Positions 6,610 through 14,622 are shown, counted from the first letter of the stretch. The stretch: 19,000 nucleotides of DNA from Anaerolineae bacterium (GCA_020853075.1 JADYZS010000140.1:1-19000), one strand, 5' to 3'. Notes: a model not told the origin generated them from the letters alone. Numbers and translations: made by a program.

Positions 6610-9276
6610 ATGGGACGCGAGGTTGATCGTCGCGATTTCCGCGTCAACCGGGTAACGCCCAACCGTGAGAGCGCGCTGAAATCGCTCGCTTCGGAGGTAT
6701 CTGATCGTCTGCCGGGCACGCACCGGATCAGGATCAAGAGCCTGGATGCCATCACTGGCAACCCATCGGCCATCGCTTCGGAGGCCGCGCCGGCCGTAAA
6801 GGGCAACTACGTGCAGCGGGCCCTGGAGCACGTCCAGGGCATCAGCCGTGCATTAGGCCTGGCCGCGTCGCAGCCCGCCGAATTCGTGGCCGACCCCCAC
6901 GCGCAGGAAACCAGCGGCGGCGGTGTCGCGGTACATCTGCAACAGAACTACAAGGGCATCCCGATTTTCCAGGCGGCGGAAACGGTGCGCTTTGCTCCCG
7001 ACGGTACGCTGACCGAGACGGTCGGGAGCAGCGTCACCGTGGCAAGAGAACAGGCCATCACACCCCGCCTCTCCGTTCAGGAAGCGGTGCTGCGGGCTGC
7101 CCGGCACGTTGCCACGCCCGGCGACGACGAAGCGGGGGCCACCGACCCATTCGGGGAACCGCTCTCCCTGCCGAGCGTGGATCTGAGCGGATTCACCCCC
7201 AGAATCCTCGCCACGTTCCCCGATACGGCGGCACAGCCAACCGTGCTGGCAGCAGGGCCCTTCGGCGACGAGATTCGGGCCAGCCTGGCCTGGTTCCCCC
7301 TGGCCGAAGACTTGCGGCTGGCCTGGGAAGTCCTCATCACCTTCCCCAATTACGAAGGCCAGTATCGCACTTTGGTAGCCACCGATAACGGCGAGGTTCT
7401 CTATTGCCGCCAACTGGTGCACACCGTTATCGGCAGAGGAAACGTCTATCGGGCAGATGGCAGCAACGCCCGCCAGATGACGAACTTCCCCCCACCTCTC
7501 GCGGATTACGGCATCCCCCTCCCCACCAATCTGCCACCCGGCTTCCCCGACGACTGGTTGGATGGGAACAATGCCACTGGCAACGGCGTGCGCGCCCACC
7601 TGGACGATAACGGCCCCTCCACCCAGGGCACGGTGCAGGGTGGCATCCTCACTTTTGACCCGGCAGATGCGACGGGCGACGCCCAGAAGATCCTCAACAT
7701 CTTCTACTACAATGGCTACATGCACGACTTCTTCTATCTCCTCGGCTTTCGGGAAGGAGACGGCAATTTCCAGCAGAACAACTTCGGTCGCGGTGGGTTT
7801 GCCAGCGACCGGGTGGATGCTCGCGCCTATAGCGGAGCCGTCTGGGGCACGGCGAGTATGGCGACCCCTATTGACGGCTCCAGCCCGGTCATGAAGATGG
7901 GGCTGGTGACTTCCACCAACCGGCACACCGCCTTTGATTCCACCGTGGTCTTCCACGAGTTCATGCACGGCGTGACCAACCGCCTCGTGGGCGGACGATT
8001 GGACGTCCGCGCCCTGGAGGCTCCCCAGAGCGGCGGCATGGGCGAGGGCTGGGGCGATTACATCGCCTGTACCATCAACAATACGGTAACCGTCGGCTCA
8101 TGGGTCGTCAGCCGGCCTGGCGGCATCCGCCGTTTCCCCTACGACGCCAGCTTCCCCGACAACTTCGGCGACCTGGGCACGCCGAATTATAGCGAAGTGC
8201 ACGACATCGGAGAACTCTGGTGCGCCACGCTCCTGGAGGTCAACCGGCGTATCGGCGTCAACCTGGCGCTGCAACTGGTGATAGACGCGCTCAAGTTGTC
8301 GCCCTCCAACCCCAGCTTCCTGGACATGCGCGATGCCATCCTGAGGGCGCTGGATGACAAACTGGCTGCCGGACAGTTGAGCGCGAGCGCCCACGCCGAC
8401 GCACGCCGGGGTATCTGGGCCGTCTTCGCCAGGTTTGGCATGGGGCCCAACGCGCGCTCCAACGGGGCCTCACTATCGGGCATCGCCGCCGATTTCCGCG
8501 CTCCCGCCGAGACAGTGGGACCATCGGTGCAGGTGGAGGCTACGCCCAACCTGCCGGTTCCCGATCTCCAACCTGCGGGCGTGACCAGCGTGTTGAATGT
8601 TCCCCAGGCCGGGCGCATCACCCGTCTTGCCGTTTCGGTGGACATTGCCCATACCTATATCGGCGACCTGCAGGTAAGCCTGACCTCGCCCGCAGGGACG
8701 CTGGTCATCCTGCACAACCGGACAGGCGCCAGCGCAGATAACCTGGGCAAGACGTACACGAGCGATGATACTCCGGCCCTGGCTGCCCTGGCGGGCGAAC
8801 AGGCGCGCGGAGATTGGACGCTCCGCATCGCCGACCTGGCCGCCGTAGATGTGGGCACGTTACGCCGCTGGAGCCTTGATATCGGACTGGAGATGCCGGG
8901 GCCTCAGATCGTTCGCAGCGAGGTGACACCGGCGCTCACGATTCCCGACAACGACCCCGCCGGTATCGCCAGCGTGATCACCATCGCCGAATCGGGCGTC
9001 ATTCAAGGAATCAAGGTTGGCGTGGACATCACGCATACCTACATCGGCGACCTGCGGGTGGAATTGGTGTCGCCCGCAGGCCAGCAATCGCTTCTGCACA
9101 ACCGCCTCGGCGGCTCGCAGGACAACCTCATCACTACTTATGATGCTACTTCTACGCCATCGCTGGCGTCTCTATCCGGCCAGCCGATGCCGGGCAATTG
9201 GGTCCTGCGTGTCGTGGACCTGGCCGGGCTGGACATCGGCAAACTGAACCGCTGGAGCCTGGAGTTGACGGCATAG
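6610..9276 (+). CDS. M36 fungalysin-family metalloprotease with two C-terminal P domains
   Basis: 888 residues. A propeptide-like FTP segment lies at about 105-150 (VAVHLQQNYKGIPIFQAAET). The peptidase domain (about 270-635) carries the zinc site HEFMH (H449, E450, H453) and the third ligand E479 in GGMGEGWGDY, the fungalysin signature. Two tandem P (proprotein convertase) domains follow, about 636-759 and 765-887, each with HTYIGDL, LxSPAG, LHNR and RRWSL/NRWSL landmarks. P domains normally stabilise secreted proteases. The start is fixed by GAGGAGGA (6596-6603), six bases before the ATG, and by an in-frame stop at 6562-6564 with no start codon between. The N-terminus (MGREVDRRDFRVNRVTPNRE) is charged with no hydrophobic signal peptide or Tat motif, which is odd for an otherwise extracellular design. 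Stop TAG. Confidence 0.94.
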   Translation: MGREVDRRDFRVNRVTPNRESALKSLASEVSDRLPGTHRIRIKSLDAITGNPSAIASEAAPAVKGNYVQRALEHVQGISRALGLAASQPAEFVADPHAQETSGGGVAVHLQQNYKGIPIFQAAETVRFAPDGTLTETVGSSVTVAREQAITPRLSVQEAVLRAARHVATPGDDEAGATDPFGEPLSLPSVDLSGFTPRILATFPDTAAQPTVLAAGPFGDEIRASLAWFPLAEDLRLAWEVLITFPNYEGQYRTLVATDNGEVLYCRQLVHTVIGRGNVYRADGSNARQMTNFPPPLADYGIPLPTNLPPGFPDDWLDGNNATGNGVRAHLDDNGPSTQGTVQGGILTFDPADATGDAQKILNIFYYNGYMHDFFYLLGFREGDGNFQQNNFGRGGFASDRVDARAYSGAVWGTASMATPIDGSSPVMKMGLVTSTNRHTAFDSTVVFHEFMHGVTNRLVGGRLDVRALEAPQSGGMGEGWGDYIACTINNTVTVGSWVVSRPGGIRRFPYDASFPDNFGDLGTPNYSEVHDIGELWCATLLEVNRRIGVNLALQLVIDALKLSPSNPSFLDMRDAILRALDDKLAAGQLSASAHADARRGIWAVFARFGMGPNARSNGASLSGIAADFRAPAETVGPSVQVEATPNLPVPDLQPAGVTSVLNVPQAGRITRLAVSVDIAHTYIGDLQVSLTSPAGTLVILHNRTGASADNLGKTYTSDDTPALAALAGEQARGDWTLRIADLAAVDVGTLRRWSLDIGLEMPGPQIVRSEVTPALTIPDNDPAGIASVITIAESGVIQGIKVGVDITHTYIGDLRVELVSPAGQQSLLHNRLGGSQDNLITTYDATSTPSLASLSGQPMPGNWVLRVVDLAGLDIGKLNRWSLELTA

Positions 9277-9386
9277 GCACCGGTCAGATCTGAAGATACT
9301 TCGGTCTAGCGCCACAACATTATGACTAGTACTTGGGGAGAACAGGCACCGACTCTACTAAATGTAGGATGCCAAATCGGGGCGGT

Positions 9387-9415
9387 TTGGCGAACCATTT
9401 GGAATGGGGTATAAT
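9387..9415 (+). promoter_or_regulatory. thyX promoter with flanking inverted repeats
   Basis: TTGGCG (9387-9392), a 17-base spacer and a perfect TATAAT (9410-9415), about 33 bases before the thyX start, with a ribosome-binding site GGAGGT at 9436-9441. Inverted repeats lie over the -35 box: GGTT-TGGCG-AACC (9384-9396) and CCAAAT/ATTTGG (9372-9377 and 9397-9402). They may be a regulator site, though both are short. Confidence 0.68.
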
Positions 9416-9447
9416 CTAGCCAGCTATCGCATAGGGGAGGTGTCGCC

Positions 9448-10137
9448 TTGAAAGTGACTTTGCTGGCTTATACCCAGATCAATCCGGCGTTGGAGCAACT
9501 GCCCGCAGACCTGGTCGCGGGCCGCGGCTCGCCCCAGGAAGACATCATTGAATTCGCCGCGCGCGTCTGCTACCGCTCTACCGCCCGCATGGGCCACAGC
9601 CCTGAGTTCATTGCCGCCCGCATCCGTGAGGGACACGAAGACATCATTGAGCATGGTCAGGCCACCTACTTCATTGAGGGCATCTCCCGTGCCTGTTCTC
9701 ACCAGTTAGTCCGCCATCGCATCGCCAGTTTCTCGCAGGAGTCTCAGCGCTACACGGAACTGGGGGAAAACGCCGAATTCGTCGTGCCCGATGCCATCGC
9801 CAATAATCCTCAGGCGCGCCAGGTATGGGATGACCTCATCACCCGTCTGGAGGACGCCTACCGGGAGTTTCGCAAACTAGGGGTACGCAAGGAGGACGCG
9901 CGCTTCCTCTTACCGAATGCGGCGACGACGAGCCTCGTCCTCTCTATGAATTTCCGCAGCCTGCGGCACTTCTTCTGGCTCCGTTGCGACCGGGCAGCCC
10001 AATGGGAGATACGAGACGTGGCAACCGAGATGCTGCGGCTGATCTACCCCATCGCGCCCATCATCTTCCGAGATATCGTGGACAAGTACGGACTGCACGA
10101 CGTCATCGGCAATGGCCGCGAGCGTCTGGCCGCCTGA
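9448..10137 (+). CDS. thyX: Flavin-dependent thymidylate synthase ThyX
   Basis: 229 residues. The ThyX signature appears as RHRIASFSQESQRY (89-102), with further conserved positions in HEDIIEHGQATYFIEG (63-78), RFLLPNAATTSL (152-163) and NFRSLRHFFWLRCDRAAQWEIR (168-189). The enzyme methylates dUMP to dTMP using methylene-tetrahydrofolate and NADPH through a bound FAD, and replaces ThyA in many bacteria. The start is TTG at 9448, six bases after GGAGGT (9436-9441); the next residues, KVTLLAYTQ, fit the family's first strand. It has its own promoter and an adjoining beta-glucuronidase gene 5 bases downstream, which is not a known functional partner. Assignment is secure. Confidence 0.95.
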   Translation: MKVTLLAYTQINPALEQLPADLVAGRGSPQEDIIEFAARVCYRSTARMGHSPEFIAARIREGHEDIIEHGQATYFIEGISRACSHQLVRHRIASFSQESQRYTELGENAEFVVPDAIANNPQARQVWDDLITRLEDAYREFRKLGVRKEDARFLLPNAATTSLVLSMNFRSLRHFFWLRCDRAAQWEIRDVATEMLRLIYPIAPIIFRDIVDKYGLHDVIGNGRERLAA

Positions 10138-10142
10138 TAGAC

Positions 10143-11879
10143 ATGCTCTACCCACAATCCAATGCGTTACGCCAGGGCATTGATCTATCCGGGATCTGGG
10201 ACTTCCGCTTTGACCCGGATGGCCTGGGCAGCGAGCGCGGCTGGTTCTCTGGGTTTTCCGCAGGCAGGCCCATCGCCGTCCCTGCCAGTTGGAACGACCA
10301 GTTTGAGGAGGGGCGTGACTATCTGGGCCATGCCTGGTATCAGACTTCGTTCAACCTTCCATGGGGATGGGAGGAGCGGCGGGTACACCTGCGCTTTGGC
10401 TCTGTCAACTATCTGGCCGAGGCCTGGCTGAACGGGGTGCGACTGGGCCAGCACGAGGGCGGTCACCTCCCCTTTGAGTACGACGTCACGGCGACGCTGC
10501 GGCGCGAGGGGAACACTCTGGTCGTGCGCGTAGAAGGCGAACTCGCGCCCGACCGCGTGCCGCCGGGTAACATCCGGCCCGATCCGTTGGACACATTTAT
10601 CTATCCGGCCTACCCCTCGTCCAGTTTTGACTTCTTTCCTTTCTGCGGCATCCAGCGGCCTGTACTCCTCTATGCAACCCCGCACGAAGCAATCACCGAT
10701 TTGACGGTGGTGACCGAGATCTCGGGGCACGATGGCCGCGTGGGGGTACGACTGGCTCGTGTAGGCGGAGATAAGGTCACCACACGCTTCACCCTGCGCG
10801 GTCATAATGCTGAGGTCGTCGCAGAGGTATCCGCCCCAGGCGAGACGGCGGAAGCCGACCTCACGGTTCCCAACGCGGCACTTTGGGCCCCCGGCCACCC
10901 TAACCTCTACGACCTGACCGTGGAATTGCGCCGCGGTAATGAGCCTTTTGACCGCTACTCCCTTCCCGTCGGTATCCGCACCATCGCCATAGATGGCGAC
11001 GCGCTCATCCTCAACGGCCAACCGCTCATCCTGAAAGGCTTTGGCCGCCACGAGGATTTCCCGATCATCGGGCGCGGGCAGATGCCCGCGGTCATCGTCA
11101 AAGACTACGCGCTGCTGCGTTGGGTGGGAGCCAACTCCTTCCGCACCTCGCACTACCCCTATTCCGAGCAGATGATGGACCTGGCCGACCGCCTGGGCGT
11201 CCTGGTGATTGACGAGACGCCGGCGGTCGGGCTCTTCTTCCGCGAGGAAGGGTTGGAGCGGCGGTTAGTCCTTTGCCGGCAATATGCGCAGGAACTGATC
11301 GCCCGCGACAAAAACCATCCCAGCGTCATTATCTGGAGCCTGGCAAACGAGCCGCACTCGCGCCGCGCCCCGGCCAAAGCCTTCTTCCGCAACCTGTACG
11401 ACCTGGCGAAGTCGCTAGACCCGACCCGCCCGGCAACAATCGTCAGCATGGTGGGAGAGCAGGAAGAGGCGTACGAGTTTATGGATCTGGTGTGTCTGAA
11501 CCGCTACCGCGGCTGGTACACCGAAGCAGGACGGCTAGACGAAGGGTTGGCGATCTTATCGGCTGAACTTGACGCCTTGCATGACCGTTATCCCAAACCG
11601 CTCCTGCTTAGCGAGTTCGGGGCCGATACTATCGCCGGGTGGCACGCGCAGCCGCCGGAGATGTTCAGCGAGGAATATCAGGCGGAGATGCTGGCGCGCT
11701 ACATCGCGCTCCTGCGAGAGAAGCCCTACGTCGTGGGGTACCACGTCTGGAATATGTGCGACTTCAAGACGGGCCAGGCGGTACATCGCCTGGGAGGAAT
11801 GAACCTGAAGGGGGTATTCACCCGCGACCGGCGGCCCAAACTGGCCGCGCACCGGCTGCGCGAGTTGTGGGGCGAGTAG
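10143..11879 (+). CDS. Beta-glucuronidase, glycoside hydrolase family 2
   Basis: 578 residues with the GH2 order: sugar-binding jelly roll (about 1-180), immunoglobulin-like domain (about 181-285) and TIM barrel (about 286-578). Acid/base is Glu403 in WSLANEP and nucleophile Glu491 in LLLSEFGAD. N554-x-K556 in GGMNLKGVFTRDRRPK matches the N-x-K motif that binds the glucuronate carboxylate in E. coli UidA, so beta-glucuronidase is preferred over beta-galactosidase. There is no signal peptide, so it is probably cytoplasmic and acts on imported glucuronides. The frame can be extended to 9984 inside thyX, but the GH2 homology begins at ATG 10143, 5 bases after the thyX stop. No good ribosome-binding site is seen, so translation is probably coupled to thyX. 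It converges on aroC with 54 bases between. Stop TAG. Confidence 0.9.
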   Translation: MLYPQSNALRQGIDLSGIWDFRFDPDGLGSERGWFSGFSAGRPIAVPASWNDQFEEGRDYLGHAWYQTSFNLPWGWEERRVHLRFGSVNYLAEAWLNGVRLGQHEGGHLPFEYDVTATLRREGNTLVVRVEGELAPDRVPPGNIRPDPLDTFIYPAYPSSSFDFFPFCGIQRPVLLYATPHEAITDLTVVTEISGHDGRVGVRLARVGGDKVTTRFTLRGHNAEVVAEVSAPGETAEADLTVPNAALWAPGHPNLYDLTVELRRGNEPFDRYSLPVGIRTIAIDGDALILNGQPLILKGFGRHEDFPIIGRGQMPAVIVKDYALLRWVGANSFRTSHYPYSEQMMDLADRLGVLVIDETPAVGLFFREEGLERRLVLCRQYAQELIARDKNHPSVIIWSLANEPHSRRAPAKAFFRNLYDLAKSLDPTRPATIVSMVGEQEEAYEFMDLVCLNRYRGWYTEAGRLDEGLAILSAELDALHDRYPKPLLLSEFGADTIAGWHAQPPEMFSEEYQAEMLARYIALLREKPYVVGYHVWNMCDFKTGQAVHRLGGMNLKGVFTRDRRPKLAAHRLRELWGE

Positions 11880-11933
11880 ATTTCAGGCCCCCCACCCCCG
11901 CGTGCCTGTCGGCTTGCACATCTTCGCCGTTTC

Positions 11934-13091
11934 TTATGCCTCCCCCGCGTCGCCCCAGCCGAAACTGGCCGGTTCGTTCGTCGGCAGCGCGGCGAAGCGC
12001 GGCTTCATCTCCTTGAGGCTGTCGCCGCCGAGCTTCTCCACCAGCGCATCGGCCAGCACCCAGGCGACCATCGCCTCGCCCACCACGGCAGCGCGGGGGA
12101 CGGCGCAGAAGTCGGAGCGCTCGTATTTCGTCACCGTCGCCTCGCCCGTCGCCAGGTCCACCGAGCGGAGCGGGTTCAGCGTGGTGGAGATGGGCTTCAT
12201 CGCCGCGCGCAAGATAAGGGGCTCGCCGGTCGTGATGCCGCCCTCCAAGCCGCCAGCGCGGTTCGTGCGACGCACGATGCGCCCATCCTCCAGAAAAATC
12301 TCGTCGTGTACCTGCGTCCCCGGCCGGCGTGCGTTGGCGAACGCCTCGCCGATTTCCACCCCTTTGATGGCGTGGATGCTCATCACCGCGGCGGCCAGGC
12401 GGCTCCCCAAGCGCCGGTCCCAATGGACGTGGCTGCCGAGGCCGGGCGGGAGTCCCGTGGCCGCGACGACGAAACAACCGCCCAGTGTATCCTTCGCCCG
12501 CATCGCCTCCCAGATGCGTGCCTCCATGCGGGCCGCGCCGTCGGGGTCGGGGCAGCGCACGTCGTTCTCCTCGGCCCGCACCCACAACTCGGCATAAGGG
12601 AGGTCGGGGATCGCCGCTTCCACACCACCGATCTCGGTCACGTAACTGCCGAGGCGGATGCCGAATTCGGCCAGGAGTTTCCGGGCAACCGCGCCCACGG
12701 CGACGCGCGCCGCCGTCTCGCGGGCACTGGCGCGCTCCAACGACAGGCGCAAATCGTGGTAGCCGTATTTGATCGCGCCGGTCAGGTCGGCGTGGCCGGG
12801 ACGCGGGATGGTCATGCGGGGAACCCGGCGGTCCTTCCAGTTCTTGTAGTCCAGGTTTTCAACGCGCAACGCCAAAGGTGCGCCGGTAGTCAGGCCATCG
12901 GCCATGCCGCTCAGGAACTCCCCTTCATCCTTCTCTATCTTCATGCGCCCGCCGGAGCCAAACCCCCGCTGGCGGCGCGCCAGGTCACCGTTGACGTCCT
13001 CCGGTGCCAGCGGCAGCCCCGCCGGTAAGCCTTCTACGATAGCCGTCAGGCACGGTCCGTGCGATTCCCCTGCCGTCAGAAAGCGTAACAT
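11934..13091 (-). CDS. aroC: Chorismate synthase AroC
   Basis: 385 residues, normal length. It shows the N-terminal signature LTAGESHGPCLTAIVEG (5-21) with catalytic H11, RRQRGFGSGGRMKIEKDEGE (39-58), RPGHADLTGAIKYG (97-110) and the family motif ERASARETAARVAVGA (119-134). The enzyme uses reduced FMN to eliminate phosphate from EPSP and form chorismate, the last shikimate step. It is the last gene of the minus-strand aro operon. The aroE stop (13095-13093) lies a single base before its ATG, so the two are probably translationally coupled. A GAGGAG lies in the aroE end, about 11 bases upstream of the start, with AGGTGA closer. No terminator is evident in the 54 bases separating it from the convergent beta-glucuronidase gene. 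Assignment is secure. Confidence 0.96.
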   Translation of the reverse strand: MLRFLTAGESHGPCLTAIVEGLPAGLPLAPEDVNGDLARRQRGFGSGGRMKIEKDEGEFLSGMADGLTTGAPLALRVENLDYKNWKDRRVPRMTIPRPGHADLTGAIKYGYHDLRLSLERASARETAARVAVGAVARKLLAEFGIRLGSYVTEIGGVEAAIPDLPYAELWVRAEENDVRCPDPDGAARMEARIWEAMRAKDTLGGCFVVAATGLPPGLGSHVHWDRRLGSRLAAAVMSIHAIKGVEIGEAFANARRPGTQVHDEIFLEDGRIVRRTNRAGGLEGGITTGEPLILRAAMKPISTTLNPLRSVDLATGEATVTKYERSDFCAVPRAAVVGEAMVAWVLADALVEKLGGDSLKEMKPRFAALPTNEPASFGWGDAGEA

Positions 13092-13092
13092 A

Positions 13093-13956
13093 TCACCTGC
13101 GACTCCTCAATCCCTTCTCACATGCCCGTCTCATTATGTCAATAGGCGGTTCCACGCCGGTCCACAGGCGAAACGAGGCCGCGCCCTGGTGTACCAGCAT
13201 CCCCAGCCCGCCGATGCCCCGCGTGCCTGCCGCGCGCGCCTGGCGCAGAAAGAGCGTCTCCGCGGGCGTATAGACTAGATCATAGACGACCATCTCCGGG
13301 CGCTACGGCACACCATCCGGCCAGGGCGAGGCAGCGATCTGGGGAGCCATACCCACGGAGGTCGCGTTGACGATGAGGTCGGACACCCGCGCCAACTCTA
13401 CCAGGTCGCCGGGGATTTGCCTGGGGATGAAGGTTTTGCCTGTGGCCGCCTGCAACTCAGCGGCCAGGCGTTGGGCTTTCTCGCCATTGCGCGCCGCGAT
13501 GACGACCGGCTCCACGCCAGCCCGGCTCAGCGCGTAGGCAATGGCGCGCGCCGCTCCCCCCGCGCCCAGGACGAGCGGCTTGTGCTGGCCCGGTTCTATC
13601 CCTTCCTCGCGCAGCGCGGCCAGGAAGCCCGCGGCGTCGGTGTTGTCTCCCGTCAAGTGCCCGTCGGAATCTACGATGATTGTGTTGACCGCGCCGATGG
13701 CTTGGGCCGCGGGCGTCAGTTCGTCAAGGAAAGGGATGACCGCTTCCTTGTGCGGCACGGTGACGTTAGCCCCCACAAAGCCGAGCGCGACGAGGCCGCG
13801 TACCGCCTCGCCGATCCGTTCCGGCGATACTGGCAACGGCACGTAGGCCCAGGGAAGCCTCACCGCGGCGAAGGCGGCGTTGTGCATGGCCGGGCTCAGG
13901 CTATGGCCTACGGGCCAGCCCATCACGCCAACGAGGCGCGTCTTGCCGTCAATCAT
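13093..13956 (-). pseudogene. aroE: Shikimate dehydrogenase AroE interrupted by one in-frame TAG
   Basis: One frame of 288 codons reads as AroE from start to end except for an amber codon at 13305-13303 (codon 218). The 5' part has VGHSLSPAMHNAAF (16-29), NVTVPHK with catalytic K70, GAVNTI (88-93), GDNTD with D107, and the NADP loop GAGGAARA (131-138). It ends VGMAPQIAASPWPDGVP. After the stop, the same frame continues RPEMVVYDLVYTPAETLFLR and GGLGMLVHQGAASFRLWTG, the usual C-terminal signatures, to a TGA at 13095-13093. The truncated 217-aa product would lack the DLVYTP strand and the QGAxxF helix that line the active site, so it should be inactive. The ATG at 13956 overlaps the antitoxin gene by 8 bases. 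Possible causes are a recent mutation, a sequencing error or amber suppression. Identity is certain; functional status is not. Confidence 0.9.
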
Positions 13957-14233
13957 GGGAGTTGTCGGGCTGGCTCTCGGATTCCATCTCTTGCCAGAAT
14001 TCCTCGTGCCGGATGCCGCCCCCTTCGCGGATCTGCTGTCTGGCTGCTTGTAAGATGCTCTGAAACCGGGGCGAGTAGGCTAAGACTAATTGCTCTATCT
14101 CTTCCTCGTCTTCCACGGAGAGCAACGCGGCTACCGGTTTCCCGTTGCGTGTGATGATAACCGGCCCGTCTTCGCTTGCTTTTAGATACGCGCTGAAGCG
14201 CGCTTTCACATCAGCCACAGGTGCAATTTTCAT
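13949..14233 (-). CDS. Phd/YefM-type antitoxin
   Basis: 94 residues. The N-terminal half (MKIAPVADVKARFSAYLKAS, then PVIITRNGKPVAALLSVEDEEE) has the Phd/YefM fold pattern: a short strand, a helix beginning with the VKARF element, then the VIITRNGKPVAAL hairpin. These domains dimerise and bind the operator of their own operon. The acidic, flexible C-terminus (about 55-94, EEFWQEMESESQPD) would wrap the toxin. Its ATG overlaps the toxin stop in an ATGA, so translation is coupled. Its stop overlaps the aroE start by 8 bases (ATGATTGA). The order, toxin first, is less common for this antitoxin family. The antitoxin call is well supported. Confidence 0.85.
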   Translation of the reverse strand: MKIAPVADVKARFSAYLKASEDGPVIITRNGKPVAALLSVEDEEEIEQLVLAYSPRFQSILQAARQQIREGGGIRHEEFWQEMESESQPDNSHD

Positions 14234-14553
14234 GGTTCAACTTCCTTTCCACCAATAAACAGCCGGTTCCCCTTTTTCTCACCAAGCGCCAAGATGTACA
14301 CTTCGTCACGTTCTCGATCCACTTTATAGAATACCCGAAATCGGTTGTTGGGGCCTAGACGAATTTCCCATTCGCCTTCAAGTATCAACGAACGCTTGAG
14401 CGGTTTGCGATTCCGCGTCTCTACGTCTGGTTCAAACTGCAGTAGCGATTCAATGCCATTGCGGATGAGAGGGTAATACTTCCGCTCTATGGCCCTCAAA
14501 TGCTCTTTTACTAAGGGAGCATAAGCTAGATTAAAGCGTTGTGTCGGCGCCAT
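14230..14553 (-). CDS. RelE/ParE-superfamily toxin
   Basis: 107 residues from the ATG at 14553. It has a helical N-terminal half (PLVKEHLRAIERKYYPLIRN, 13-32), then the RelE-like beta core GEWEIRLGPNNRFRVFYKVD (60-79) and VYILALGEKKGNRLFIGGKE (85-104). RelE homologues cut mRNA on the ribosome and ParE homologues poison gyrase; the sequence does not decide between them. The frame can start further upstream, at 14562 or 14613. However, the promoter's -10 box is at 14569-14564, with an expected start near 14557, so the ATG at 14553 is the most likely start, on a nearly leaderless transcript. It overlaps the antitoxin start by 4 bases. It sits between aroA and aroE in the aro operon. Toxicity is inferred. 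Confidence 0.8.
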   Translation of the reverse strand: MAPTQRFNLAYAPLVKEHLRAIERKYYPLIRNGIESLLQFEPDVETRNRKPLKRSLILEGEWEIRLGPNNRFRVFYKVDRERDEVYILALGEKKGNRLFIGGKEVEP

Positions 14554-14555
14554 TC

Positions 14556-14591
14556 TGACCATAATTATAGTCAAGGCGCGAGGTTTGTCAA
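14556..14591 (-). promoter_or_regulatory. Toxin-antitoxin promoter and candidate operator
   Basis: Perfect consensus boxes on the minus strand: TTGACA (14591-14586), a 16-base spacer and TATAAT (14569-14564). An 18-bp palindrome, TGAC-C-ATAATTAT-A-GTCA (14556-14573 on the plus strand, 16 of 18 positions symmetrical), covers the -10 box. It is a good candidate binding site for the Phd-type antitoxin, giving autorepression. Confidence 0.75.
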
Positions 14592-14622
14592 TTTCGCCGC
14601 GGCGCCACCTCACAAGGGGATA

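Noticed and set aside
9288..9306. Small hairpin after the M36 protease gene as a terminator
   Set aside because: The stem is interrupted by a G-T pair and a bulge, and no T run follows.
9984..10142. 53-codon N-terminal extension of the GH2 gene
   Set aside because: It lies within thyX in another frame and is Arg-rich. GH2 homology begins at the ATG at 10143.
13303..13305. TAG as a recoded sense codon (selenocysteine-like or pyrrolysine-like)
   Set aside because: At least six genes in the window end with TAG, no recoding hairpin was seen downstream, and AroE has no special residue expected there.
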